A stretch of 64,000 bases of DNA from Thermoplasmata archaeon (GTDB lineage: Archaea > Thermoplasmatota > Thermoplasmata > Lutacidiplasmatales > UBA184). The translations under genes were made by a program, and so were the position numbers. The DNA is taken from positions 357,202-421,201 of the forward strand of contig JAKASQ010000001.1 of NCBI GenBank assembly GCA_021828195.1, read 5' to 3'. Position 1 is the first letter of the stretch. Each line of letters opens with the position of its first letter. Positions 50,157 through 59,421 of the stretch are shown here, piece by piece. The notes below the pieces were generated by a model. That model was not told where the DNA came from, did no database searches, and was given only the letters and a program-made list of their open reading frames with translations.

Positions 50157-50906
50157 ATGAACCCTCCTCGCTCCCGGTCCGCGCTGCGGCTCGCTTGGCC
50201 GGAGGTCGTGCTCTTCGACCTCGACGATACGCTATTCGATCACACTTGGTCTTGCCGTTCGGGCATCGCCTACCTCCGCCGAAAGGACCGGCGCCTCGCC
50301 CAGCACTCCCTGGACGAGCTCTTCCGAGAGTACTCGCGCCTGCTCGAAGCGATCCACCCGCAGGTCGTCGCGGGCGCGCTTACCCCCGACGCGGCTCGTC
50401 TCCACCGGTTCCGCCACCTCGCCACCTGGGGTGGGTTCGAGATCGATGGAAAGGAAGCCGCTCGATTCTCCGAGGAGTACCGGAGGCGCTACCTCCGCGC
50501 CCGTCGCCCCGTGCCCGGAGCCCGCGCCGTGCTCGATCGCCTGCGGGGGCGTACGACGATCGGGGTCGTGACGAACAATCGGGCAGCGGAGCAAGACGAC
50601 AAGATCCGGGCCATCGGCCTCGAGCGCCGACTGGACTTCCTCGTGATCTCGGAGGCCGAAGGTGTTTCCAAGCCCGATCCCCGCATCTTCCGGATCGCTC
50701 TGAGGAAGGCGAGGGCCCGCCCGGAGGAGGCCGTGATGATCGGGGACTCCTGGGGGAGCGACGTGCGCGGGGCCCTGGGCGCCGGCATCCGACCGATCTG
50801 GTTCAACCGGTTCCATCGGCCCATGCCGGAGCCCCTGGGGGTGCCCGAGATCGACTCGTACACGCCCGTGGGCGGTCTGACCCGCTTGCTGCCCCGATCG
50901 CCCTAG
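50157..50906 (+). CDS. HAD-superfamily hydrolase
   Basis: A 249-residue HAD phosphatase. The nucleophile motif is VVLFDLDDTLFDHTW (DxDxT), motif II is GVVTNNRAAEQDDKI, and the Lys region is SEAEGVSKPDPRIF. The acidic motif IV is VMIGDSWGSDVRGA. The cap domain is helical (residues ~30-120). It resembles pyrimidine-nucleotidase or phosphoglycolate phosphatase-like members. The substrate is unknown. It overlaps the Taw1 gene by 4 bases, tail-to-tail. Confidence 0.85.
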   Translation: MNPPRSRSALRLAWPEVVLFDLDDTLFDHTWSCRSGIAYLRRKDRRLAQHSLDELFREYSRLLEAIHPQVVAGALTPDAARLHRFRHLATWGGFEIDGKEAARFSEEYRRRYLRARRPVPGARAVLDRLRGRTTIGVVTNNRAAEQDDKIRAIGLERRLDFLVISEAEGVSKPDPRIFRIALRKARARPEEAVMIGDSWGSDVRGALGAGIRPIWFNRFHRPMPEPLGVPEIDSYTPVGGLTRLLPRSP

Positions 50907-51871
50907 GCGACCATGGGGAGCTCGCCGCTCGGGCCCAGCCCGGGCAGGTACCGCCCCTCGGCGCTCTCTCCGAGAAGATAGACCTTGGAGTCCGGAGATT
51001 CGTCGAGGAGCTGATAGCCGGTCCGGTGCGCGAGCTGACGGGCGAAGTGGCCGATCTCCTCGTGCGTCGGAACGTGGCTCTTGCCGAGCCGCTGACGGGA
51101 TTTTCCCATGTAGACATAGCCCTTCGGCTCGATGAAGTCCGGTCGCGCGGTGAGGTCCATCTCGGCGTAGGCGTCGACCCACCCGAGATTCCATCCCTTG
51201 ACCAGGGTGTGGCGGACGACCCGGCGCGTGTTGAGATCGCGAATGATCTCGAGCGACTCCTGCAGCCGTTCCCATGCGTCCTCCTGGGCGGGCAAGGTCA
51301 ATCGGCGGAACACTTCGGCGTTCGGCGCGGTGACCGAGACGTACAGCTGCGTCGGAAGCGGGTCGAGATGGCGCAAGGCGTCGGGGTTCGTGCCGTTCGT
51401 GACGAGGAAGGTGGTGATGCCTCGGGAGTGGCAAAGCTCGAGGAAGCGGTTCATCTTCGGGTAGAGCGTGGGCTCGCCGGTCAGCGAGATCGCGACGTGG
51501 CGGGGAGCCTGGGACTCCTTCCAGCGGTCGAGATCGATCGAGTCGTCCCCCTTGAACCCGGAGAGGATCCGCCGTTGGGCCTCGATCGACCGATCGATGA
51601 GGGTCTCAGGGTCATCGTACTCGGGCATCGTCTCGTCGTTCTCCCAGCCTTGGTTGCGCCAGCAGAAGCGGCAGTGCAGATTGCACGAGTCGATCGCCGG
51701 GGACATCTGCAGGCACCGGTGGCTCTGGATCCCATAAAATCGGCCCTTGTAGCAATCGCGCTTGTTCACGAGGGACTCGCGGGTCCAGTAGCAGAGCTTC
51801 ACCGCGCTGTGGCGGCCCACCAGCTGGTAGCCTTGACCCTGGAGCTCGCTCGAAAGGTCCTGGTCCCCCAT
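50903..51871 (-). CDS. taw1: tRNA 4-demethylwyosine synthase Taw1
   Basis: A 322-residue radical SAM enzyme. The SAM motif is DSCNLHCRFCWRNQG, preceded by GRFYGIQSHRCLQMSPA. Typical TYW1 segments follow: VAISLTGEPTLYPKMNRFLE, FLVTNGTNPDALRHL, LYVSVTAPNAEVFRRLTLPA and DFIEPKGYVYMGKSR. It condenses pyruvate with N1-methylguanosine 37 of tRNA-Phe to form the wyosine ring. The archaeal form lacks the flavodoxin domain, as here. The ATG at 51871 lies about 30 bases after a cttatgg box. Confidence 0.96.
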   Translation of the reverse strand: MGDQDLSSELQGQGYQLVGRHSAVKLCYWTRESLVNKRDCYKGRFYGIQSHRCLQMSPAIDSCNLHCRFCWRNQGWENDETMPEYDDPETLIDRSIEAQRRILSGFKGDDSIDLDRWKESQAPRHVAISLTGEPTLYPKMNRFLELCHSRGITTFLVTNGTNPDALRHLDPLPTQLYVSVTAPNAEVFRRLTLPAQEDAWERLQESLEIIRDLNTRRVVRHTLVKGWNLGWVDAYAEMDLTARPDFIEPKGYVYMGKSRQRLGKSHVPTHEEIGHFARQLAHRTGYQLLDESPDSKVYLLGESAEGRYLPGLGPSGELPMVA

Positions 51872-52126
51872 CGGTGCCGCTCGACTGGGCTCCGACCCAT
51901 AAGGCTTTCCGAAATCCTCGAGGATCGACGCGCGCGGATTAGGATCCGACGCTGCCGGGACCCCCGGCGCGAGGGCGCACGGCACGCACGGATCCCCTCA
52001 CGGCGGATGCCCACGGGAGCTCCGGCCCCCCCGTTCTCATTGCCCGGACCGCGAGGTCGCCCTGCGGCGCCTCCGGACGCGACCCGGACCACGCGGCTTA
52101 ACCGAGCCGCGTCCTTGGGGCCCGCG

Positions 52127-52894
52127 ATGTCGCCCCCTCCTCCACGCACGGGCCTGCAGATCCTCGTTCTCGACGTCGGTGGAAGCCATGTCCGGGCCGC
52201 GTTCTCCCATCGAGCTCTGCGGATTCGCATCGTCTCCGGCCCGAAGATGACACCCGGTCGGATGGTCCGTCAGCTCCGGGCGCGGCTGCGGGGGCACGAG
52301 TACGACGTCGTGGCGATCGGCTACCCGGGTGTCGTGACGAAGGGCCGGATCATGCAGGATCCCCACAATCTCGGGCCCGGCTGGATCGGCTTCGATTTCA
52401 CCCGGGCCTTCCGGCATCCGGTACACATCGTCAATGATGCGGCGATGCAGGCGCTCGGGAGCTACCGGAAAGGCCGGTTGCTCTTCCTCGGGCTCGGCAC
52501 CGGTCTCGGATCGGCCATGGTGATCGAGGGCAAGCTCCAACCCATGGAGCTCGCGCACCTCCCGTACAAGAAGGAGCGGACGTTCGAAGAGTACGTAGGA
52601 GAGGCCGCGCTCGAGCGGTACGGCCGGAAGAAGTGGTCCAAGGAGGTGCGCAAGGTGGTCGGCGTGCTCGCCGCCGCTCTCGAGCCGGACGAAGTCGTCC
52701 TCGGAGGGGGGAACGCGCGCCTCATCCGCAAGTTCCCTCCGCGCACCCGCGCCGGGAGCAACGAGCACGCCATCATCGGCGGATTCCGCCTATGGCAGGA
52801 CCCCACAGAGTGGGTCGACCTGACCGAACGCCGGACCGGTTCGAAGCGTGCGCGATCCCGGTCCGCAACGACCCGGCGCCGACCCCGACGCTAG
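52127..52894 (+). CDS. ROK-family sugar kinase (polyphosphate glucokinase-like)
   Basis: A 255-residue ASKHA kinase. The phosphate-1 motif is ILVLDVGGSHVRAAFSH, then VVAIGYPGVVTKG, HIVNDAAMQALGSY with the catalytic Asp (ND), and the phosphate-2 loop LFLGLGTGLGSAMVIEGK. LGGGNARLI is the adenosine motif. The length and the motif around HIVNDA resemble polyphosphate glucokinases. It lacks the ROK zinc-binding Cys motif. It should make glucose 6-phosphate, the substrate of Zwf encoded next door on the opposite strand. The last ~25 residues are a basic tail. A TATA-like cttaac lies 27-30 bases upstream. Confidence 0.83.
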   Translation: MSPPPPRTGLQILVLDVGGSHVRAAFSHRALRIRIVSGPKMTPGRMVRQLRARLRGHEYDVVAIGYPGVVTKGRIMQDPHNLGPGWIGFDFTRAFRHPVHIVNDAAMQALGSYRKGRLLFLGLGTGLGSAMVIEGKLQPMELAHLPYKKERTFEEYVGEAALERYGRKKWSKEVRKVVGVLAAALEPDEVVLGGGNARLIRKFPPRTRAGSNEHAIIGGFRLWQDPTEWVDLTERRTGSKRARSRSATTRRRPRR

Positions 52895-52904
52895 CCGGGC
52901 GGCA

Positions 52905-53690
52905 CTACTCCCTCGGCGGTGGGCGCATCCCACTCGACGTGCGCGGCACGCGCGCGGCCGCCGCGCGATCGAGAAACCAGCGGACCGGTCCCGCCGAGCG
53001 CACCATGCTGGCCGGCAGCTTCGAGTTGCCGCGGGGCCCGGCTCGAAGGACCCTCGCTACGGTAGCGGCCTTCTCCGAGCCTTCGACCAAGAACACGACT
53101 TCTCGGGAGGACGCGAGTGCCGGCAAGGTGAGGCTCAGCCGCGGGACCCAGGGAGGGTGGCCCGCGCGCGGTACGGAGACGACCATGCGCGTTCGCTCCC
53201 GGAGGGCCGGCGCTCCGGGAAAGAGCGAGGCGGTGTGACCGTCCGGCCCGAGCCCGAGGAGCACGGTATCGAAGCGCGGGGGCGCCCCCGTGGGCGGCGC
53301 GCGTCCGATGAGGCGCGCGTAGTCTTCGGCCGCCTTGGACGCGGGCCGAAGCTCTCCTCGAAGGCGATGGACCTGTCGACGGGGAATCGGTACATGAGCG
53401 AGCAACGCCTCCCGCGCCATGGCGTAATTGCTCTCGGGGTCCCGAGGGCCCACGCACCGCTCGTCCCCAAAGAGGATCTCCGTTTCTTCCCACGGGAAGC
53501 GCGAGCGCCACCGACGAGCGAGGAGCTGGTAGAGGGCCTCGGGCGTGCGGCCGCCCGCGAGCACCCAGGAGAACCGACCGCGCGCTCGCACGGCCGCTCG
53601 CGCCTGCGCGGCGAGGTGGCGTGCCGCCGCTTCGGCTTCGCGGGTCGGATCGGGAAAGACCCGGATCTCCCGCTCTAACCGGGGTCCCAC
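52905..53690 (-). CDS. pgl: 6-phosphogluconolactonase (DevB/Pgl type)
   Basis: A ~261-residue protein from GTG 53690. Motifs: FSWVLAGGRTPEALYQLLA, then ETEILFGDERCVGPRDPESN, DTVLLGLGPDGHTASLFPGA (active-site DGH) and VVFLVEGSEKAATVARVL. This is the bacterial Pgl family, hydrolysing 6-phosphogluconolactone to 6-phosphogluconate. The start overlaps the end of zwf by 16 bases; an upstream GTG at 53702 is possible. It is the last gene of the pentose phosphate operon. Confidence 0.93.
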   Translation of the reverse strand: MGPRLEREIRVFPDPTREAEAAARHLAAQARAAVRARGRFSWVLAGGRTPEALYQLLARRWRSRFPWEETEILFGDERCVGPRDPESNYAMAREALLAHVPIPRRQVHRLRGELRPASKAAEDYARLIGRAPPTGAPPRFDTVLLGLGPDGHTASLFPGAPALRERTRMVVSVPRAGHPPWVPRLSLTLPALASSREVVFLVEGSEKAATVARVLRAGPRGNSKLPASMVRSAGPVRWFLDRAAAARVPRTSSGMRPPPRE

Positions 53691-55132
53691 CGGTGCCCCC
53701 ACTCCTCGACGAGCCTCTGCGCCTCGACCGGGCCGTCGGAGCCCGCCGGATAGAACACGACCGCCGGAGGGTGCTCCAGGATCGGCGCGTAGAGACGCCA
53801 AGACTCCTCGATCTCGTCGTCCCGGACGAAGAGGCTCGCATCCCCGCCCATCACGTCCACGAGGAGGGTCTCGTAACCGTCGGGAAGCTCGCCGAAGACG
53901 TCGGCGTAGTGAAACTTCATTCGGTGCGTCTGCACCCGCATCTCGCGGCCGGGGATCTTGATCTCGAAGGCGAGCTCGAACCCTTCCTGAGGCTGCAAGA
54001 GGATGGTGATTCGATCCGGGTTGACCTCGTACTCCTGTTCCGTCTGAAAGAACGATACCGGCGGGGCCTTGAACGTTACCACGATCCGGCTCGATTTGGC
54101 CCGGAGGCGCTTTCCGGTGCGCAGGAAGAACGGCACGTTCTGCCAGCGCCAGTTGGCGACCTTCAGCCGAAGCGCGATGTACGTTTCCGTGTCCGAGTCC
54201 GGTGGAACGCCCGGCTCCTGCCGGTACCCGGGCCACGGTTGGCCGTTGAGGTTTCCCGGCCCGTACTGCCCGCGCACGACGTCGCCCGGCGCGATCCGTA
54301 CGGCGCTGTGCAGGACCTTGACCTTCTCGCTGCGGATCGCGTCCTCATCCTTCGTGGCGGGCGGCTCCATCGCGACGAGCGTGAGCAGCTGGGTGACGTG
54401 GTTCTGCACCATGTCCCGCAGCGCGCCGGAACTCTCGTAGTAGCCGGCTCGACCTTCCACGCCGAGGCTCTCGGCGACGGTGATCTCTACGTGGTCGATG
54501 CGGTCGCGGTTCCACAGCGATTCAAAGAACACGTTGGCGAAGCGGAAGACCAACAGGTTCTGGACGGTCTCCTTGCCGAGGTAGTGATCGATCCGATAGA
54601 GCTGCTTCTCCTCGAAGTAGCGGTGCGCGAGCGCGTTGAGTGTCACGGCCGATGCGAGGTCGCGGCCGAACGGCTTCTCGATGACGACCCGGGCCCATCC
54701 GGGGCCTTTGCTCAAGCCCGCCTCACCGAGTCCTTGAAGGGTCGGACCGAACGCTTCGAGGGGGAGTGCGAGATAGAAGATCCGGTTCCCCGGGAGCCCG
54801 TGCTCCTTCTCGACCTGTTCGATGCGACCCCGAAGTGTTTGGTATCCGGTACCCGATTGGTTGTCGAGGGGTTGGTAGTAGAGGGTGCGCTCGCAGAACG
54901 CCCGCACGTCTGCGTCGGCACCGGCCTTCTCCTCCAGCAGGGAGGCGGCGGCCTGCCGGCGGAACGCCGCGTCGTCCAGCGGATGGCGGGCGACCCCGAG
55001 GATGACGGTCTGTCCCGGGAGCTTGCCCTGGGCGGCGAGGTGGTACAGCACGGGGAGCATCTTGCGTTGCATGAGGTCGCCCGTGGCCCCGAAAACCACC
55101 AAGATGTGCGGCTCGCCGTCGGGGGGATCCAT
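53675..55132 (-). CDS. zwf: glucose-6-phosphate dehydrogenase
   Basis: A 485-residue bacterial-type G6PDH. The coenzyme loop is VVFGATGDLMQRKMLPVLY, VVIEKPFGRDLASA follows, and the catalytic signature is LYRIDHYLGKETVQNLLVFR with the active His. The C-terminal segments FFLRTGKRLRAKSSRIVV and FEIKIPGREMRVQTHRM are normal. It oxidises glucose 6-phosphate to the lactone, forming NADPH or NADH. Most archaea lack this family. The ATG at 55132 is two bases from the gnd stop. Confidence 0.96.
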   Translation of the reverse strand: MDPPDGEPHILVVFGATGDLMQRKMLPVLYHLAAQGKLPGQTVILGVARHPLDDAAFRRQAAASLLEEKAGADADVRAFCERTLYYQPLDNQSGTGYQTLRGRIEQVEKEHGLPGNRIFYLALPLEAFGPTLQGLGEAGLSKGPGWARVVIEKPFGRDLASAVTLNALAHRYFEEKQLYRIDHYLGKETVQNLLVFRFANVFFESLWNRDRIDHVEITVAESLGVEGRAGYYESSGALRDMVQNHVTQLLTLVAMEPPATKDEDAIRSEKVKVLHSAVRIAPGDVVRGQYGPGNLNGQPWPGYRQEPGVPPDSDTETYIALRLKVANWRWQNVPFFLRTGKRLRAKSSRIVVTFKAPPVSFFQTEQEYEVNPDRITILLQPQEGFELAFEIKIPGREMRVQTHRMKFHYADVFGELPDGYETLLVDVMGGDASLFVRDDEIEESWRLYAPILEHPPAVVFYPAGSDGPVEAQRLVEEWGHRWDPG

Positions 55133-55134
55133 GG

Positions 55135-56043
55135 TCAGGGGTCCTTCTTCACTTCGTGGCCGCCGAACTTGTTGCGCATCATCGCCAGGAGGCGTTCCGC
55201 GAACGGATCGGACTCGCGCGAGCGCAACCGCTGCTGGAGGGCGAGGGTGATGACCGGCGCGGGAATGTTGAGGTCCATCGCCTCGGTCACGGTCCAGCGG
55301 CCCTCGCCCGAATCGACGACCCAGGGCTGGATGCCCTGGAGCGTCGGGTTCTCCGCGAGCGCCGACTCGGTGAGTTCGAGCAGCCAGGAACGGATCACGC
55401 TCCCGTAGCGCCAGACCTCGGAGATCTGGTGCAGGTCGAGCGCGAAGTCCGCTTTCGCCTGGAGGACCGCGAATCCTTCCGCGTAGGCCTGCATCATGCC
55501 GTACTCGATCCCGTTGTGGACCATCTTCACGAAGTGCCCGGAGCCGATCTTTCCCATGCGACCCCATCCCTTCGTCGGGCCCGGGGCGAGCGTCTCGAGG
55601 ATCGGCCGTATCTGTTCGACATCGGTGGGGTCGCCGCCGACCATCATCGAGTAGCCTTCCGTGAGCCCCCAGATCCCGCCGCTCGTGCCGACGTCCACGA
55701 ATCGGAACCCCCAGCTCTTCACCAGCTCGGCGCGACGCAGCGTGTCCCGGTAGTACGAGTTCCCTCCATCGACGATGAGGTCGCCCGGCGCGAGCAGCGG
55801 ATGGAGCTGTTCCAACTCCTGATCGACGGGAGCTCCGGACGGGATCATCAGCCACACGATCCTCGGGGTGGGAAGCTGTCGGACGAGGTCGGCGAGCGAA
55901 CTCGACCCGGTCACCCCTTGCGCCACCGCGCCATCGACGACCGATTTCGTGCGGGCGTACCCGACCACGGTGTGGCCTCCGCGCACCAGTCGCACGGCCA
56001 TGTTGGCGCCCATCTTTCCGAGTCCGATCATTCCGAGCTTCAT
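55135..56043 (-). CDS. gnd: 6-phosphogluconate dehydrogenase (decarboxylating), short form
   Basis: A 302-residue enzyme: MKLGMIGLGKMGANMAVRLV (Rossmann loop), LIVDGGNSYYRDTLRRAEL, then VDVGTSGGIWGLTEGYSMMV and the catalytic HFVKMVHNGIEYGMMQAYAE. It lacks the long C-terminal extension of E. coli Gnd and belongs to the ~300-residue GndA-type subgroup, which often prefers NAD. It produces ribulose 5-phosphate and CO2. It lies between zwf and a HAD phosphatase gene on the same transcript. Confidence 0.95.
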   Translation of the reverse strand: MKLGMIGLGKMGANMAVRLVRGGHTVVGYARTKSVVDGAVAQGVTGSSSLADLVRQLPTPRIVWLMIPSGAPVDQELEQLHPLLAPGDLIVDGGNSYYRDTLRRAELVKSWGFRFVDVGTSGGIWGLTEGYSMMVGGDPTDVEQIRPILETLAPGPTKGWGRMGKIGSGHFVKMVHNGIEYGMMQAYAEGFAVLQAKADFALDLHQISEVWRYGSVIRSWLLELTESALAENPTLQGIQPWVVDSGEGRWTVTEAMDLNIPAPVITLALQQRLRSRESDPFAERLLAMMRNKFGGHEVKKDP

Positions 56044-56057
56044 CGATCTCTTCCTCC

Positions 56058-56672
56058 TCACCCCGCGACGATGCCGGCGGAGGCGAGCTCCTCACGGATC
56101 CGGTCGGGGTCTCGCACCCAGAGGGTGCGCAGGCCGAGCCGGGCGGCCGACTCGACGTTCTCACGTCGATCGTCCAGAAAGAGCGCCTCGTCGAGGTCGC
56201 GCTGAGTGATCTCCAGAGCATAGCGGTAGGCTTCGGGATCCGGCTTGCGCCGGCAGGTGTAGCACGAGCTGAGGAAGAGGTGGAAGATCTCGCGCAGGTG
56301 GAAGGTCCGAATGCGATATTCGTTCAGGTCCCGCGACTCGTTGTTCAGCGCCGCCATCACGAACCTTCCCGCGGTGCGGAGCTCGCGGGCAAAGGCGAGC
56401 GCCACCGGGTGCGGGGTCGATCGAGCGTGCATGAACCGACGGAACTCCTCGCGATCGAACGTCCGCGGTAGGTAGAACACGGTCGCCGAGAGATAGGCCT
56501 CGAGGTCCGTCCGGCCCGTCTCGAAGTCCGTCTCCACCTGGCCGTGCCGTCGTTCGAACTCGGCGGGGTCAAGACCGAACCTCTCCGCCGCCGCTTGGCG
56601 CGCCGCCTGGTCCCAGCCGTTCGAGAGCAGCACGCCCCCGATGTCCCACAGGAGGAGGGAGACCTCAGCCAT
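56058..56672 (-). CDS. HAD-superfamily phosphatase within the pentose phosphate operon
   Basis: A 204-residue HAD-IA protein with the variant nucleophile motif LLLWDIGGVLLSNGWD (DxGGV, second Asp absent as in many FDxGGVL-type members). Motif II is MAALNNESRDLNEY, the Lys is in CYTCRRKPDPEAYRYA, and motif IV is ALFLDDRRENVESA. A helical cap lies in between. Four-base-scale overlap with tal-pgi upstream and a 14-base gap to gnd show that it belongs to the operon. It may dephosphorylate a sugar phosphate or repair side products such as 4-phosphoerythronate. The substrate is unknown. Confidence 0.83.
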   Translation of the reverse strand: MAEVSLLLWDIGGVLLSNGWDQAARQAAAERFGLDPAEFERRHGQVETDFETGRTDLEAYLSATVFYLPRTFDREEFRRFMHARSTPHPVALAFARELRTAGRFVMAALNNESRDLNEYRIRTFHLREIFHLFLSSCYTCRRKPDPEAYRYALEITQRDLDEALFLDDRRENVESAARLGLRTLWVRDPDRIREELASAGIVAG

Positions 56673-59421
56673 CGAGCGCCTCTCGCATGCGCCCGAGGCC
56701 CCTCGCCACGTCGGTTCCGAGATCGACGCGCAGGACCCGGCGTCCCTTGGCGCGCAGCGCCTGATAGTCTCCCAGCGACTGCGCACGGATCAGTTGCCCG
56801 AACGTGTAGCCCGCTCCGGGAACCTCGAGATCCTGGCGCGGAGTATCGACCAGCTGGAGGAAGAGACCGGTATTCGGACCTCCCTTGTGCAGCTGGCCGG
56901 TGGAATGCAGGAAGCGCGGCCCGTACCCGAGCGTGGTCGCGACGTGCATCCGTTCGAGCGTTCGCCGGCGGATCGCCCCGAGCGCGTTCCAGGTCTCCGC
57001 GCTCGGAGCCAGGTACGCCTGGATGCTCGCGTAGTCTCCCGGCCGGCAGGTGGCGAGCCAGGCCCTCACGGCGTTCGAGAGGGCGGTGGGGTCGCCTCCC
57101 GCCACCGTCTCCACCTCCGGTGTCGGCGCCCCGGGCGTGGCGGGAGCCATCGCGCGTCGCGCGAGATCCTTCGCGAGCTCCACATCCGGTTGATCGAACG
57201 GGTCGATCCCGAGGATCATTCCCGAGCTCGCCACCGCGAGCTCCCACCGGAAGAACTCCTGCCCCAGGTCGATGAGTTCGCGAACGCGCACCCGTACGAC
57301 CGGGTGCCCGGCGACCTCCAATCGGGCGGTGTGCGATGCGAGCGCGGCGTCCACTCCATCTCCTTCTTCGATCTCAACGATCACGCGATCGGACCCGTAC
57401 GCCTCGGGCGCGATCATCGGTTCATCTACGATCGGAACGATCCCCTTGCCGGTCTTTCCCGTGCTCTCGGCGACGAGCTGTTCGATCCAGTCCGGAAGCG
57501 GGGCGAAGCTCGGCGAAGCATAGAAGGTGAGCTTGTCGCGGCCGTGCGTCGCGAGCTCTCCGAGCATCGCCCCCAATCTCAGAGCGGGATTCTCGGGAAC
57601 GTGGACGGAGGGAGCACACGCCGCGCCCATCGTCCCGGCGCGATCGAGAAGCGTCGGGACGTCCACGCCGCAGAGCGCGGCGGGTACGAGACCGAACATC
57701 GTGAGCGCGGAGTACCTTCCGCCCACGGTGGGGAGCGCGCGGAACGTAGCCCGGAACCTCAGATCCTGCGCGAGTTTCTCGAGCGGAGTGCCGGGATCGG
57801 TGACCGCGATGAATCGCCGCTCGGGCGCCTCGCCGGCCGCCCGCAGCACTTCCCAGAAGTACCGATAGAAGGAGAGCGGCTCGATCGTCGTCCCCGACTT
57901 GCTCGAGACGACGAACAGGGTGTGTCGGGGATCAATGCCGCTCTGCACCGCGCGGATCGCGTCGGGATGCGTGCTGTCCAGCACGAGAAGCTCCGGATAG
58001 CCCTCGCGGGGCCCGAAGATCCTTCGGAGCACACTCGGCGCGAGGGAAGAGCCGCCCATCCCGAGGACGACGACGTGGCGAGTTCCGTCCGCTCGGACCT
58101 CCTCCGCGAACTTGAGGAGCGCGGGCAGCGCGTCCCGCATCGTCTCGGGCAGTCGAAGCCAGCCGAGTCGGTCGGCCACATCCGGAAGGGGGGCGGCCGG
58201 CCAGAGCGTGGGATCGCCTCGCCACAGTCGATCGCCGACGTGCGCGTCCTGCCAGGACTGGATCCGAAGCTCCACGCTCTTCGCCGCGGTCCCGAGGTTC
58301 CACGCCTGCGGATCGACCGCGCCGGCGAGGACCGCTCTCTTGCGGGTGTCGAGAGAGGCGAGGAGCTGCGCATACGAAGCCGCGAACGCCGCGACGCCCT
58401 CGACCTGAAGGGCTTCGGTGATCCGAACGAGGTCGATCCCGACCTCCTTCGCCCGCTTCAACAGGTCTCGGGCCTCGGGCACTCCCTCGGTGACCGTGTT
58501 GCCCCGCACGACCCCGTGGTCCTCGAACGCGGCCAGCGTGGCCGGCGGGATCGTGTCCACCGTCTCGGGCCCGATGAGCTCCTCGACGTACAGCGTATCG
58601 CGCAGGCTCCGGTCCTTCGTGCTGGTGCTGGCCCACAGGAGTCGTTGAGGTCGGGCGCCCTGCTTCGCCCGCGCGGAGAACGCCGCGCCTTCGAACAGTT
58701 CTTGGAACCGGGCGTAGATCACGCGGCTGTTGGCGATCGCGATCTTCCCTTTGAGGGCGTTCGCCCGCGGGTCCGTCGACGCGTCGAGGACCTTGTCCAC
58801 GGCCGTGTCGATGCGGCTGACGAAGATCGACGCGACCGATGCGAGCCGGGACGGCGCCGAGGAGCGGGCGAGCGCCGCGAGGTACGCCTGGGCGACCGCC
58901 TCGTAGTGCGAGAGGGAGAACATCAGCGTGATGTTGACGTTGATGTTCTCGGAGAGCAACTGCTGGATCGCCGGGATCCCCTCGGGCGTCGCGGGGACCT
59001 TGATGAGGAGATTCGGCCGGTGGACCGACGCCCAGAGGCGGCGCGCTTCCGCGATCGTACCCGAGGTGTTGTGCGCCAGTCCGGGCGCGACCTCGAGGCT
59101 GACGAACCCATCGGCTCCCTTCGTCCGATCGTAGACCGGGCGCAGGATGTCGGCCGCCAGGGTGACGTCCTCGATCGCGAGGCGCTCGTACAGCTCGGCG
59201 GCGGAGAGGTGCGGTTCGCGGGCCAGGAGCTCCCTCAGCGCGGCGTCGTAGTCGGTACTGCCGGCGATCGCCTTTTCGAAGATCGTCGGATTGATCGTGA
59301 CGCCCGTGATGCCGTCCGTGTTCACCATCCGCGCGAGGTCGCCCTGGGTGAGCAGACTCCGTCGGATGTAGTCCAGCCAGGGCGACTGGCCCTGGGCGAG
59401 CAGGGCGGCCAGGGGCTTCAC
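56665..59421 (-). CDS. tal-pgi: bifunctional transaldolase / glucose-6-phosphate isomerase
   Basis: A 918-residue fusion. Residues 1-~370 are transaldolase: [40 protein letters not shown] with the Schiff-base Lys, and [20 protein letters not shown]. Residues ~385-918 are a phosphoglucose isomerase: [40 protein letters not shown] and [15 protein letters not shown]. The fusion occurs in several bacterial phyla. It rearranges C3-C7 sugar phosphates and returns fructose 6-phosphate to glucose 6-phosphate for recycling. GTG start overlapping the tkt stop (GTGA). Confidence 0.95.
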   Translation of the reverse strand: MKPLAALLAQGQSPWLDYIRRSLLTQGDLARMVNTDGITGVTINPTIFEKAIAGSTDYDAALRELLAREPHLSAAELYERLAIEDVTLAADILRPVYDRTKGADGFVSLEVAPGLAHNTSGTIAEARRLWASVHRPNLLIKVPATPEGIPAIQQLLSENINVNITLMFSLSHYEAVAQAYLAALARSSAPSRLASVASIFVSRIDTAVDKVLDASTDPRANALKGKIAIANSRVIYARFQELFEGAAFSARAKQGARPQRLLWASTSTKDRSLRDTLYVEELIGPETVDTIPPATLAAFEDHGVVRGNTVTEGVPEARDLLKRAKEVGIDLVRITEALQVEGVAAFAASYAQLLASLDTRKRAVLAGAVDPQAWNLGTAAKSVELRIQSWQDAHVGDRLWRGDPTLWPAAPLPDVADRLGWLRLPETMRDALPALLKFAEEVRADGTRHVVVLGMGGSSLAPSVLRRIFGPREGYPELLVLDSTHPDAIRAVQSGIDPRHTLFVVSSKSGTTIEPLSFYRYFWEVLRAAGEAPERRFIAVTDPGTPLEKLAQDLRFRATFRALPTVGGRYSALTMFGLVPAALCGVDVPTLLDRAGTMGAACAPSVHVPENPALRLGAMLGELATHGRDKLTFYASPSFAPLPDWIEQLVAESTGKTGKGIVPIVDEPMIAPEAYGSDRVIVEIEEGDGVDAALASHTARLEVAGHPVVRVRVRELIDLGQEFFRWELAVASSGMILGIDPFDQPDVELAKDLARRAMAPATPGAPTPEVETVAGGDPTALSNAVRAWLATCRPGDYASIQAYLAPSAETWNALGAIRRRTLERMHVATTLGYGPRFLHSTGQLHKGGPNTGLFLQLVDTPRQDLEVPGAGYTFGQLIRAQSLGDYQALRAKGRRVLRVDLGTDVARGLGRMREALDG

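Noticed and set aside
53621-55408. A 595-codon open frame on the plus strand across pgl, zwf and gnd
   Set aside because: It is antisense to three enzymes with intact catalytic motifs. Its composition is Arg/Glu/Asp/Val-biased like other shadow frames in this GC-rich DNA, and it has no recognisable domain.
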